A stretch of DNA of 64,000 nucleotides from Salinisphaera sp040361255 (GTDB taxonomy: Bacteria; Pseudomonadota; Gammaproteobacteria; Nevskiales; Salinisphaeraceae): contig NZ_APNG01000011.1 of the NCBI RefSeq assembly GCF_040361255.1, positions 92,431 through 156,430 of the forward strand, given 5' to 3'. Position numbers and translations under genes: made by a program. The notes below the pieces were generated by a model. The model was not told the origin of the DNA. It searched no databases and saw only the letters and a program-made list of their open reading frames with translations. How positions within the stretch are numbered: the first letter of the stretch is position 1; each line of letters starts with the position of its first letter. Of the stretch, positions 44,093-52,540 are shown one piece after another.

Positions 44093-45882
44093 GCCAGCAC
44101 AGCACCGACGCGAACAGCGACTACACGCCGGGCCTCGACCGGCTTACGCGCTATGCGTTGGTCGCACTTGCCGTAGCGCAGGCGCTTGCACTTTATGGGC
44201 TTGCGCAGGCGAGCGACGCTTTCGATGCGCCGCGTTGGCTGTACGGCGCCTATGTCGTCGCCGGCCTGTTGCCACTGCTGTTTTATCTGGGCTGCGAACG
44301 TCTGTACGACATACGCAATCTGATCGCGGCCGTCCTGCTCGCACCTCTGCTGTTCGGCCTCGGTTGGCATCTGGGCTGGCTGTGCGAGCCGTTCGAAAAT
44401 CACAGCTCCCCGACCGATGCCTTCCTCTTGAGTTTCGCACTGAGCATGGGCGCCGCGGTGTTCGTGCTCGCCAGCTATCTGCGTGCCTGGACCGCACAGC
44501 ACAAACCCGTCTTTGACTATCCGCAGCTGCTGATCTACACCCACGAGCAGCTATTCTGCATCGTGCTCGTGAGCGTGTTTCTCGGCATTGCCTGGGGGCT
44601 GCTGACACTCTGGGCGATGCTTTTCGATGCCATCGGCATTACGCTGTTCTCGCAGCTTTTGAACAACGAACTGTTCGGGTATCTGTGCAACGGCCTGATC
44701 GCCGGCATAGCGCTGGTCGTCATACGCAACCAGCCGCGACTGATCGCGACGTTGAGCGCCATCACCCGCGCCCTGCTACGTGTGCTGCTGGTACCCGTAG
44801 CGCTGGCCATCGTGCTCTTTGCCCTGGCGTTACCGTGGGTCGGCGTCGAACAGATATGGGCGACCGGGCGTGCGGCCTCGCTGATGATGATGCTCAGCGT
44901 GGTACTGCTGGCATTGTTCGCCACGGCATTTCTCGAAGCACCACAGGAAACGGGTTATCCACGCCCGCTACGCGCGCTGGTTTGGGGGGCCGTCATACTC
45001 CTGCCGCTCAACGTCGTTCTGGCGAGCTGGGCACTGGGCCTGCGTATCGGCCAGCACGGCTTGAGCGTCGACCGGCTCTGGGCCGTCGTGCTGCTGGCCC
45101 TGATCGCCTCCTATGCACTCAGCTATGCGCTGGTGATCCTTTGGTCACGCGCCAAGGCCAGCGCAAGACTGCAGCGGATCAACGTCGTCATGGGCCTGGT
45201 CGTCGCCGGCACGCTGATTCTGGTCAATACGCCGCTGGCCGATCTGCGCGCGCTGAGTGCGCATAACCAGGCCCAACGGCTGACCGAGTCTCGCGTCGCA
45301 CCGGCGCACTTCGACTACAACTATCTACGCAATAAGCTCGGCGCCTATGGCGTCGCCGAACTGAAGCGGTTGCGTGACAGCGATTTCGCCGACGGCCATC
45401 CACGCGTCGCCCAACGGATCGCGGCCGTACTCGACAATCCGTCGACAACAGATGTCGAACCGACGGTCGATACGACCGACCCCGACGCGATTGCCGCGAC
45501 GTTCAATATTGTTCCCGGCGATACGGCCGTACCGGCTGAATTCATCACGACAGCCGCCGAGGCATGGCCCGAGTGTCTGCACTCACCGGGGCGCTGTACG
45601 CTGGTGCGCGCACAGCATCCGAACATGACTTTCTGGTGGGTTTTCACCCGCTCGTCCTCCGGTCATCGCTATGGTTCGGCCTATGCGCAGATCGACGGCG
45701 AATGGCGCAAGGTTGGCCCGGTCTCATCACACGGCTGCGGCGGGGTATCCGAATCCGAAAACGACACGAATGTGGCTCCGCAGGCCCTGCCGGGGCCGTT
45801 CGTCGCGTTCAAGGACAAGCGCTGCTTTTATGTCATCACGCCCGATGATACCTACCTGCGCGATCTAAGCGGTAGGCGCTGA
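44089..45882 (+). CDS. DUF4153-like multi-pass membrane protein
   Basis: A 597-aa protein with about eleven hydrophobic helices between residues 20 and 385, then a soluble C-terminal region of about 200 residues containing two cysteine pairs (CLHSPGRC, and C plus C in SSHGCGG and KDKRCFY). The membrane part fits the DUF4153 family of unknown function. GTG 44089 overlaps the pyrE stop, suggesting coupled expression. The 214-bp stretch downstream shows nothing definite. Confidence 0.7.
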   Translation: MSQHSTDANSDYTPGLDRLTRYALVALAVAQALALYGLAQASDAFDAPRWLYGAYVVAGLLPLLFYLGCERLYDIRNLIAAVLLAPLLFGLGWHLGWLCEPFENHSSPTDAFLLSFALSMGAAVFVLASYLRAWTAQHKPVFDYPQLLIYTHEQLFCIVLVSVFLGIAWGLLTLWAMLFDAIGITLFSQLLNNELFGYLCNGLIAGIALVVIRNQPRLIATLSAITRALLRVLLVPVALAIVLFALALPWVGVEQIWATGRAASLMMMLSVVLLALFATAFLEAPQETGYPRPLRALVWGAVILLPLNVVLASWALGLRIGQHGLSVDRLWAVVLLALIASYALSYALVILWSRAKASARLQRINVVMGLVVAGTLILVNTPLADLRALSAHNQAQRLTESRVAPAHFDYNYLRNKLGAYGVAELKRLRDSDFADGHPRVAQRIAAVLDNPSTTDVEPTVDTTDPDAIAATFNIVPGDTAVPAEFITTAAEAWPECLHSPGRCTLVRAQHPNMTFWWVFTRSSSGHRYGSAYAQIDGEWRKVGPVSSHGCGGVSESENDTNVAPQALPGPFVAFKDKRCFYVITPDDTYLRDLSGRR

Positions 45883-46096
45883 CCGGCCGTTCAAGCACGA
45901 CATATGGCTGAAACCCGATCGCCATAGCGTGCCCGTGCCAACCTGCGCTCTGCCGTAGGCATGCCGACGTGGCGATGAAGCACCCGGCACTCGTAGCATG
46001 GGCTTGGGGGATCACGATGCCGACGGAATGGCATATCGCGGCCTGGCTTGTCTTATGCGTCGCATTGCGTGGCCGCTGTAACGACACAATGCGTCG

Positions 46097-46333
46097 GTGG
46101 ACCTGACCGCGCCGGACACCGCCGGCGCCCCGCCCTCGAACGGCAACGACAACATCCCGGGCGTACCCGAACAAGCCGAGAACGCGGATATCGCACCGAC
46201 CGTGGCATGGCTGCTCGGCCTGGCGTTGCACGCCGAAGATCTCGCCGACGCGCCGCGCCTTAGGCGCTTTGCACGCGCATGGCCGCGCTACATCGAGGCG
46301 CTTTTCTCAAGCAATGCCCATCCGCGTCGATAA
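46097..46333 (+). CDS. Small hypothetical protein (78 aa)
   Basis: I do not recognise this protein. It has a polar, proline/asparagine-rich N-terminal third and a helical C-terminal part (TVAWLLGLALHAEDLADAPRLRRFARAWPRYIEAL). Codon third positions are strongly G/C like the neighbouring genes, which favours real coding. It begins at GTG 46097 and ends 31 nt before the chemoreceptor start, so the two may be co-transcribed. A clear ribosome-binding site is lacking. Confidence 0.45.
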   Translation: MDLTAPDTAGAPPSNGNDNIPGVPEQAENADIAPTVAWLLGLALHAEDLADAPRLRRFARAWPRYIEALFSSNAHPRR

Positions 46334-46364
46334 GAGTTCAACTTTTAACCAACCGGTCTTCCTC

Positions 46365-48047
46365 ATGCTCAATCGGCTCGGCATCGGCCGCCGTCTGGGG
46401 CTCGCCTTCGGCATATTGACGCTTCTTCTGATCGTCGATACAGCAGTGGCGACCTACGGCCTCAACCACGTGGCCGCGACCGCAACGCGCGCGATCAGCG
46501 TGGATACGCAAATCGCGCTCAATTCGGCAGAAGTTCAGCGTCTTGGGCTGCAAGCGCGACGCTACGAAAAAGACACCTTCATTAATATCGGGAATGCCGC
46601 CAAGCGTGCCGACTACAAGCAGGCATGGGACGATAACCACAAGGCACTCGTCGGCGTGCTCCAGGACGGCGCGCAGCTGGCCGTCAACGACAAGCAGCGT
46701 GCACTCTACCGCGATGCAGCGAGCGCACTGGCCGGCTATCGCGACGGCTTCGATCGCACCTATGCGCGTATCCGCGACGGCGAGTTGAGTTCGACCGCCG
46801 CCGCCAATACCGCATTCTCAGAGTACAAGCAGTCGATCTACGATCTCGAGTCGATGGCCGAAGCGATCGATCAACTGGCCGATACGCGCATGGCCCAGAG
46901 CATTCCCACGCTCGAGGCTCAGCAGCGCAGTTCGATGATCGCGCTGCTGGCGTTCGCCGGTACAGCAATCGTTTTGGCCATCGTGTTCGCCTGGATCATC
47001 ACGCGCAGCATTACGAAGCCGCTGGATTACGCCGTCGATGTGGTCGAGAACGTGGCCCGCGGCAACCTGCGCCGCGAGATCACGGTCCGCGGCAGCGATG
47101 AAGTCGGCCGGCTACTCGCAGCGATGGCCGAGCAACGCGCACAGCTGACCGCCCTGGTGATCTCGCTACGCGAACTCAGCCAGAACGTGCACGCCGGTGC
47201 ACGCGAAATCGCCTCCGGCAACGACGAGCTCAGCACACGCACACAGCAGCAGGCGGCAAGCCTCGAGGAAACCGCGGCGTCGATGGAACAGATGACCGCG
47301 ACGGTCAAACAGAACGCCGACAACGCCACTCAGGCCGACCAGCTCGCCCATGCCGTACGCACACGAGCCGGCGAAGGCGACGAGGTGGTGACCCGCGCGG
47401 TGCATGCGATGGGCGAAATCAGCGCATCGAGCAAGCGCATCAGCGAAATCGTCGGCCTGATCGACGATATCGCCTTCCAGACCAACCTGTTGGCGCTCAA
47501 CGCATCGGTCGAGGCCGCGCGCGCCGGCGAACAGGGCCGCGGGTTCGCGGTGGTTGCCTCGGAAGTGCGTAACCTGGCCAGCCGCAGCGCAGCCGCGGCC
47601 AAGGATATCAAGACACTGGTCGAGGACAGCGCGGCCAAGGTGGCCGACGGTTCGAATCAGGTCGAGCTGTCCGGAACCCTGCTCAAGGAGATCGTCGGTT
47701 CGATCGCCCAGGTCGGCGACCTGATTTCCGAAATTGCCGCAGCGGGCAACGAGCAGGCCCACGGCATCGACCAGGTCAATATCGCGGTATCGCAAATGGA
47801 TACCACGACCCAGAAGAATGCGTCCCTCGTCGAGGAGTCGGCAGCGGCGAGTCTGTCCCTGGAAGAACAGGCCGGCGCGCTCGAAAAGCAGATCGCCTTC
47901 TTCGAACTGCCTGAGGACAACACGTCACCCGCGCCCCACCAGGCACAAACCCGCCCGGCCGCCCCGGCCCGGGTGGCGGTCACTACGCCACGACAGGCGC
48001 CGGCCCGGCCCATGCTCGAAGAAGATGCCGACTGGGCGACTTTCTAA
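46365..48047 (+). CDS. Methyl-accepting chemotaxis protein
   Basis: A 560-aa chemoreceptor. Membrane helix 1 (about 10-32) and helix 2 (about 190-212) bracket a periplasmic four-helix-type sensor. A HAMP domain (about 213-270) and the signalling hairpin follow, with the invariant tip EIVGLIDDIAFQTNLLALNASVEAARAGEQGRGFAVVA-type motif near 365-400. The protein ends in DWATF, close to the NWETF pentapeptide that docks the methylation enzymes in enteric receptors. The ligand is unknown. I start at ATG 46365 because the 32 upstream codons are not receptor-like. Confidence 0.93.
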   Translation: MLNRLGIGRRLGLAFGILTLLLIVDTAVATYGLNHVAATATRAISVDTQIALNSAEVQRLGLQARRYEKDTFINIGNAAKRADYKQAWDDNHKALVGVLQDGAQLAVNDKQRALYRDAASALAGYRDGFDRTYARIRDGELSSTAAANTAFSEYKQSIYDLESMAEAIDQLADTRMAQSIPTLEAQQRSSMIALLAFAGTAIVLAIVFAWIITRSITKPLDYAVDVVENVARGNLRREITVRGSDEVGRLLAAMAEQRAQLTALVISLRELSQNVHAGAREIASGNDELSTRTQQQAASLEETAASMEQMTATVKQNADNATQADQLAHAVRTRAGEGDEVVTRAVHAMGEISASSKRISEIVGLIDDIAFQTNLLALNASVEAARAGEQGRGFAVVASEVRNLASRSAAAAKDIKTLVEDSAAKVADGSNQVELSGTLLKEIVGSIAQVGDLISEIAAAGNEQAHGIDQVNIAVSQMDTTTQKNASLVEESAAASLSLEEQAGALEKQIAFFELPEDNTSPAPHQAQTRPAAPARVAVTTPRQAPARPMLEEDADWATF

Positions 48048-48075
48048 CCATCGATCTGGCGCATGAACCGGCGCA

Positions 48076-48107
48076 CCCGAGCCGGCCTGAATTCAGGCCG
48101 GCTCGGG
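48076..48107. repeat. Perfect 32-bp palindrome over the argB stop codon
   Basis: The 16 bases 48076-48091 are exactly complementary to 48092-48107, with an EcoRI-type GAATTC at the centre. The arm includes CCCGAGCCGGCCTGAA. The argB stop TGA (plus 48093-48095) lies inside the palindrome, and the chemoreceptor stop is 28 nt away on the other strand. It can form a very stable hairpin at the ends of both convergent transcripts, although no T-run follows. Confidence 0.75.
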
Positions 48108-49031
48108 ATCGTTCGCTGCCGGGGGTTCGGCGGGTTGGCGGGTGATCTGGGTCCCAACGCCGGCATCGGTGAACAGCTCGAGGAGTACCGCGTTTTCCAC
48201 TCGGCCATCGACGATATGGGCCGATGTCACCCCCGAAGCCACCGCATCCAGCGCGCACTGGATCTTGGGCAACATGCCGCCATGGATCACCCCGGCCTCG
48301 ATTAATTCCTTGACCTGACCAGGTGCCAGGCCGGTCAGCAGATGCCCCTCACCGTCGAGCACGCCGGGCGTATTGGTCAGCAGCATGAGTTTTTCGGCTT
48401 CGAGCACGGAGGCGATCTTGCCAGCGACCAGATCCGCGTTGATGTTGTAGCTGCGCCCGTCCGCACCGACACCAATCGGCGCGATCACGGGGATGAAATC
48501 GTCGGCTTCAAGGCGTTTCACAATACGCGGGTCGATATGCGACACCTCGCCGACGAAACCCAGGTCGGTATCGTCACCCACCAGCGCCAGCTTGCGGGCA
48601 TGAATCAGCCCGCCGTCCTTGCCGGTCAGGCCCACCGCACGGCCGCCGTGCTGGTTGATGAGATTGACGATCTCCTTGTTCACCAGCCCGCCGAGCACCA
48701 TTTCGACCACGTCCATGGTTTCTTCGTCGGTGACCCGCATGCCCTTGATGAACTCGGTCTGCTTGCCGACGCGCTCCAGCAGCTTGCCGATCTGCGGGCC
48801 GCCGCCGTGCACCACCACCGGGTTGAAGCCGACCAGTTTCATGAGCGCGATATCGCGGGCAAAGCCGGACTTGAGCTCGGGATCGGTCATGGCGTTGCCG
48901 CCATACTTGATCACCACCGTCTTGCCGGCAAACCGCCGGATATAGGGCAAGGCTTCGCCCAGCACGCGGGCCACGCGCGCGGCCTGTTCGGGATCGAGTG
49001 ACATACGTTTGTTTTGTTCGAATGGTGTCAT
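48093..49031 (-). CDS. argB: Acetylglutamate kinase
   Basis: A 312-aa amino-acid-kinase-fold enzyme for the second step of arginine synthesis. KTVVIKYGGNAM, VVVHGGGPQIG and the GKDGG and LTNTPGVLDG segments bind ATP and N-acetylglutamate. The extended N-terminal helix (ARVLGEALPYIRRFAGK) is typical of arginine-inhibited hexameric forms. The longest start is ATG 49031; ATG 49004 is an alternative, and neither has a clear ribosome-binding site. It lies 11 nt after dut. Confidence 0.95.
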   Translation of the reverse strand: MTPFEQNKRMSLDPEQAARVARVLGEALPYIRRFAGKTVVIKYGGNAMTDPELKSGFARDIALMKLVGFNPVVVHGGGPQIGKLLERVGKQTEFIKGMRVTDEETMDVVEMVLGGLVNKEIVNLINQHGGRAVGLTGKDGGLIHARKLALVGDDTDLGFVGEVSHIDPRIVKRLEADDFIPVIAPIGVGADGRSYNINADLVAGKIASVLEAEKLMLLTNTPGVLDGEGHLLTGLAPGQVKELIEAGVIHGGMLPKIQCALDAVASGVTSAHIVDGRVENAVLLELFTDAGVGTQITRQPAEPPAANDPEPA

Positions 49032-49042
49032 GGGCGTACTAC

Positions 49043-49498
49043 TCAGCGGCTGCCGGTCGAACCGAAGCCGCCTGCGCCACGGGCGCTGTCGTCGAAGGCT
49101 TCAACCACCTCAAGCTCGGGGGCGACAACCGGCACGAGCACGAACTGGGCGATACGCTCGCCGACATCGATGGTGAATTCGGCCGTACCGCGGTTCCAGC
49201 AGGACACCATCAACGGGCCCTGGTAGTCGGAATCGATCAGCCCGACGAGATTGCCCAGCACGATGCCGTGCTTATGGCCCAGCCCCGAGCGCGGCAGGAT
49301 CAGGCCGGCCAGATTCGGATCGGCAATATGAATCGCCAGCCCCGTGGGCAGCAGTTCACAGTCGCCCGGGGCAAGCGTGAGCGGGGCCTCGAGCATGGCG
49401 CGCAGATCGATACCGGCCGAGCCGGCCGTGGCCCGTTGCGGCAATTCGAAATCGCGGCCCAGACGGGCATCGAGCACCTTGACCTGCAAACGGGACAT
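49043..49498 (-). CDS. dut: Deoxyuridine 5'-triphosphate nucleotidohydrolase
   Basis: A 151-aa trimeric dUTPase that keeps uracil out of DNA and supplies dUMP. The five motifs are visible: AGSAGIDLRA, PRSGLGHKHG, GLIDSDYQG, RIAQFVLVP and the C-terminal RGAGGFGSTG. ATG 49498 overlaps the coaBC stop (TGATG); a TTG one codon upstream is less likely. Gene order coaBC-dut-argB matches many Gammaproteobacteria, here without the algC that can lie between dut and argB. Confidence 0.95.
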   Translation of the reverse strand: MSRLQVKVLDARLGRDFELPQRATAGSAGIDLRAMLEAPLTLAPGDCELLPTGLAIHIADPNLAGLILPRSGLGHKHGIVLGNLVGLIDSDYQGPLMVSCWNRGTAEFTIDVGERIAQFVLVPVVAPELEVVEAFDDSARGAGGFGSTGSR

Positions 49499-50751
49499 CA
49501 AACATTTCCTTCGGATGACTCGGGTAACAGGCCGACTTCGGCGGCCATGCGTTCGGCGATGAGATCGACCAGCTGTTCGGCCAGTTCGTGTTTGCTGGCC
49601 TGGGCGAGTTCACGCTCGCCGCCGTCCCAGACCACGTATAGCGCGTTGTCGTCGCGGCCGAACGCATGTTCCGGGCCGACGATATTGCCGGCAACCATCG
49701 ACAGCTTCTTGCGTTCACGCTTGGAACGCGCACTGGCCTGCATGTCGGTGGTTTCGGCCGCAAAACCCAGCGTGAACAGATAGGGGTGGGCTGCGGCCAC
49801 GTCGGCGATGATATCGCGGGTCCGAGTCAGCGCCAGGCTGGTATCGCCGTCGGACTTCTTGATCTTGTCGGCCGCGGTGGTGGCCGGCCGGTAATCAGCA
49901 ACGGCCGCCGCGCCGATGAAGATATCCGCACTGTCGATTACGGCCATGACCGCGGCGTGCATATCCGCGGCCGACTGTACATCCACACGTTCCACCCCGG
50001 CGGGCACAGCCAGGGCGGTCGGCCCGGACACCAGCGTCACACGGGCGCCGGCATCGGCACAGGCCGCAGCCAGGGCATAGCCCATACGTCCGGAGGAATG
50101 ATTGGTAATGAAGCGCACCGGATCGAGCGCTTCGCGCGTGGGTCCGGCCGTAATCACCACATGGCGGTCGGCGAGCACGCCCTCGCCGGCGGTGGCTTCG
50201 AAATAATCGATGACCGCATCGCGGATCGCCTCCGGCTCGACCATGCGCCCAGCGCCGCTTTCACGCTCGGCCAGTGCGCCCTCGGCTGGGCCGATGAAAC
50301 GCACGCCCCGTGCGCCCAGCGTTTCGACATTCGCGCAGGTGGCCGGATGCGCCCACATGACGTAATTCATCGCCGGGGCGACCAGCACCTCGGCATGACT
50401 TGCCAGACACAGCGTGGACAGCAGATCGTCGGCCCGGCCGGCACACAGACGGGCCAGCGTATCCGCCGAGGCCGGCGCGATCACGATCAGATCGGCCCAG
50501 CGGGCCAGTTCGATATGGCCCATGTTCAATTCGGCAGCCTCGTCCCAGAGGCTGTCGCGTACCGCATGACCGGATAGCGCGGCCAGTGTCATCGGTGTGA
50601 TGAAACGTTTGGCCGACTCGGTCATCACCACCTGGACCTCGGCCCCGGCTTCGACCAGCCGGCGTACGAGCGCGGCCGCCTTGTAGGCCGCGATACTGCC
50701 GGTCACGCCGAGCAGGATTCTGCGATGGGCAAGCATAGACATGGTGGCCAT
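49498..50751 (-). CDS. coaBC: Bifunctional phosphopantothenoylcysteine decarboxylase/synthetase
   Basis: A 417-aa two-domain enzyme of coenzyme A synthesis. The N-terminal flavoprotein decarboxylase (CoaC, about 8-185) has GVTGSIAAYKAAALVRRL, the histidine in NMGHIELARWAD and APAMNYVMW. The C-terminal synthetase (CoaB, about 195-405) has ITAGPTREALDPVRFITNHSSGRMG and AAVADYRP. I chose ATG 50751, which has an AGGT about 6 nt upstream; ATGs three and five codons later are possible. It diverges from radC. Confidence 0.95.
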   Translation of the reverse strand: MATMSMLAHRRILLGVTGSIAAYKAAALVRRLVEAGAEVQVVMTESAKRFITPMTLAALSGHAVRDSLWDEAAELNMGHIELARWADLIVIAPASADTLARLCAGRADDLLSTLCLASHAEVLVAPAMNYVMWAHPATCANVETLGARGVRFIGPAEGALAERESGAGRMVEPEAIRDAVIDYFEATAGEGVLADRHVVITAGPTREALDPVRFITNHSSGRMGYALAAACADAGARVTLVSGPTALAVPAGVERVDVQSAADMHAAVMAVIDSADIFIGAAAVADYRPATTAADKIKKSDGDTSLALTRTRDIIADVAAAHPYLFTLGFAAETTDMQASARSKRERKKLSMVAGNIVGPEHAFGRDDNALYVVWDGGERELAQASKHELAEQLVDLIAERMAAEVGLLPESSEGNV

Positions 50752-50860
50752 TGTACCTGCCTGACTGGACGGCGCTTGCTTTGCAATTACAGGATTAACC
50801 CCGTCTGCCCGCCGATAACAGACCACGAGGATCGCAAAACAACGATACGGAGGATATGCG

Positions 50861-51535
50861 ATGGGGATTGCCGACTGGCCGGCCGCCGAGCGGCCGCGAG
50901 AAAAACTGCTGGAACGCGGCGCGGGGGCGCTGTCGGATGCCGAACTGCTGGCCATTTTTCTACGGGTGGGCGTACGCGGGGCGAGCGCGGTCGATCTCGC
51001 CCGTCAGCTACTTAGCGAATATGAAAGCCTCGGCGCGCTGCTGGCCGCCGACCAGAAGACCTTCTGTGCGACCCGCGGCCTGGGCGTGGCCAAGTTCGCC
51101 CAGTTGCAGGCAGTCATGGAAATGGCACGCCGTCATGCCACGGAAACCCTGGCCGAGGTGGACGTACTCAGCGCACCGGAAGCCACCCGGCGCTATCTCA
51201 CTCTCAAACTGGCCCATGTGCCGCACGAGGTCTTCGCCTGTGTGTTTTTGAACACGCGCAATCATGTCATCGCCTTCGAGGAACTCTTTCGCGGCACCAT
51301 CGATGGCGCGGCGGTCTATCCGCGCGAGGTGGTCAAGGCCGCGCTGCGCCACAACGCGGCCGCGGTGATCCTCGCCCACAACCATCCCTCGGGCGTGGCC
51401 GAGCCCAGCGCGGCCGATCGCGATATCACCCATCGACTGGCCGACGCACTCGCGCTGGTCGACGTACGCGTGCTCGATCATCTGGTCATCGCCGCGCGCC
51501 AAACCGTCTCGTTCGCCGAACGCGGGTTGCTCTAG
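50861..51535 (+). CDS. radC: RadC family JAB-domain protein
   Basis: A 224-aa protein with an N-terminal helix-hairpin-helix-like part (RPREKLLERGAGALSDAELLAIFLRVG) and a C-terminal MPN+/JAB metalloprotease fold whose zinc motif AHNHPSGVAEPSAAD is intact. Once linked to recombination repair, its biochemical role is unsettled. ATG 50861 follows a GGAGG ribosome-binding site. The radC-coaBC divergent pair is conserved in this class. Confidence 0.93.
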   Translation: MGIADWPAAERPREKLLERGAGALSDAELLAIFLRVGVRGASAVDLARQLLSEYESLGALLAADQKTFCATRGLGVAKFAQLQAVMEMARRHATETLAEVDVLSAPEATRRYLTLKLAHVPHEVFACVFLNTRNHVIAFEELFRGTIDGAAVYPREVVKAALRHNAAAVILAHNHPSGVAEPSAADRDITHRLADALALVDVRVLDHLVIAARQTVSFAERGLL

Positions 51536-51562
51536 CCCTTGCCCACAAAGGCTTCGCAGCGC

Positions 51563-51597
51563 CGTTAAGACGCGTTAATGTTTCGTTAATTTAAAAT
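51563..51597 (+). promoter_or_regulatory. Helically phased CGTTAA repeats upstream of an outer-membrane protein gene
   Basis: CGTTAA occurs at 51563-51568, 51573-51578 and 51584-51589, spaced 10 and 11 bp, thus on one face of the DNA helix. They lie in a local AT-rich patch that also offers a possible -10 (TAAAAT, 51592-51597). No good -35 fits. They could be binding sites for a regulator or an UP-like element. The start codon is about 70 nt further on. Confidence 0.35.
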
Positions 51598-51667
51598 TAA
51601 GATGATGTGCGCGGACAGATTGCTGTCCCGGCCGGTCTGCACCGGCCCCACCGTTTTGGAGTACATC

Positions 51668-52339
51668 ATGAAGCACATCAATAGACAGGCCGTGATCCTG
51701 ATCGGCGCCGCCTGCGTACCGTTTGCCGCCATCGCCGCCCCGACCAGCGCCGAGGGCCCGAGCTATACCTATGTCCAGGGCGACTATATCCCCAACGGCA
51801 AGGTCGACGGCGCGGATGCCGACTATGACGGTTTCGGCCTCGAAGGCTCGGCGGCCATCGTGCCGCACGTCTATGTAAAAGGCCGTTATGACCGCCTGGA
51901 TGTGGACGACTCGCGTACCGATGTCGATCGCGGCAGCCTCGGTGTGGGCCTCAATGACTTCTACGACTACGGCGGCGCCGAAGGCACCGGCATCGGCTAT
52001 TACGGCCAGGTGTCCTACGAGCGGCTGCAGTTCGACGATGTGGTCGGCAGCGCCGATACGAGCGCCACCGGCTACGGCATCGATGCCGGCCTGCGCTGGA
52101 TGGTCGACCCGGCCGTCGAGATCAACCCGAACATCGGTTATGTCGACTACGGCCGCAATTCCGGCGACGGCGTGGATCTGGGCAAGGGCGACGGCATGCG
52201 CTACAGCCTGCGCACGCTCGGCTACCTGACCGACAATCTCGCCCTGTCGGCCGAATATGCCAAGACCGATTACGACATCGGCAGCGCCGGCCTGGACTTC
52301 GGCAATGAAGTCAAGGTGGGCGCGCGCTACAGCTTCTAG
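51668..52339 (+). CDS. Outer-membrane beta-barrel protein, paralogue 1
   Basis: A 223-aa exported protein with a signal peptide ending in AIAAP (about residue 24), alternating polar/aromatic strands rich in Gly, Asp and Tyr, and a C-terminal phenylalanine (ARYSF), the outer-membrane assembly signal. About eight strands are plausible, like small OmpA/OmpW-type barrels. The sequence strongly resembles the next gene, so the two arose by tandem duplication. Function is unknown. ATG 51668. An intrinsic terminator follows, so it is transcribed alone. Confidence 0.8.
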   Translation: MKHINRQAVILIGAACVPFAAIAAPTSAEGPSYTYVQGDYIPNGKVDGADADYDGFGLEGSAAIVPHVYVKGRYDRLDVDDSRTDVDRGSLGVGLNDFYDYGGAEGTGIGYYGQVSYERLQFDDVVGSADTSATGYGIDAGLRWMVDPAVEINPNIGYVDYGRNSGDGVDLGKGDGMRYSLRTLGYLTDNLALSAEYAKTDYDIGSAGLDFGNEVKVGARYSF

Positions 52340-52393
52340 CGCCGACGGCGTAAAGAATCCGGCGGTCGCGCGGGTGCGCGGCCGCGGTCCCGG

Positions 52394-52421
52394 CACCCCG
52401 CTTCGGCGGGGTGTTTTATTA
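52394..52421 (+). terminator. Intrinsic terminator after the first barrel-protein gene
   Basis: CACCCCGC (52394-52401) pairs with GCGGGGTG (52406-52413) around a stable TTCG tetraloop and is followed by TTTTATTA. This is a strong Rho-independent terminator and separates the transcription of the two paralogous barrel genes. Confidence 0.92.
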
Positions 52422-52451
52422 CCGGGGGCGGTCTCTCAGCACAAATACGCT

Positions 52452-52480
52452 TTGACACACCGCGACCCAGCCACTAGCTT
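52452..52480 (+). promoter_or_regulatory. Probable promoter of the second barrel-protein gene
   Basis: A perfect -35 box TTGACA (52452-52457) is followed after 17 nt by a weak -10, TAGCTT (52475-52480). The start codon is about 55 nt beyond the expected transcription start. The poor -10 may mean the promoter depends on an activator. Confidence 0.45.
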
Positions 52481-52540
52481 GCGCCAGCCGCGAACTTGCT
52501 TATCTTTCAATAAGTTCTGCGCTCAACAGGAGAAGATCCG

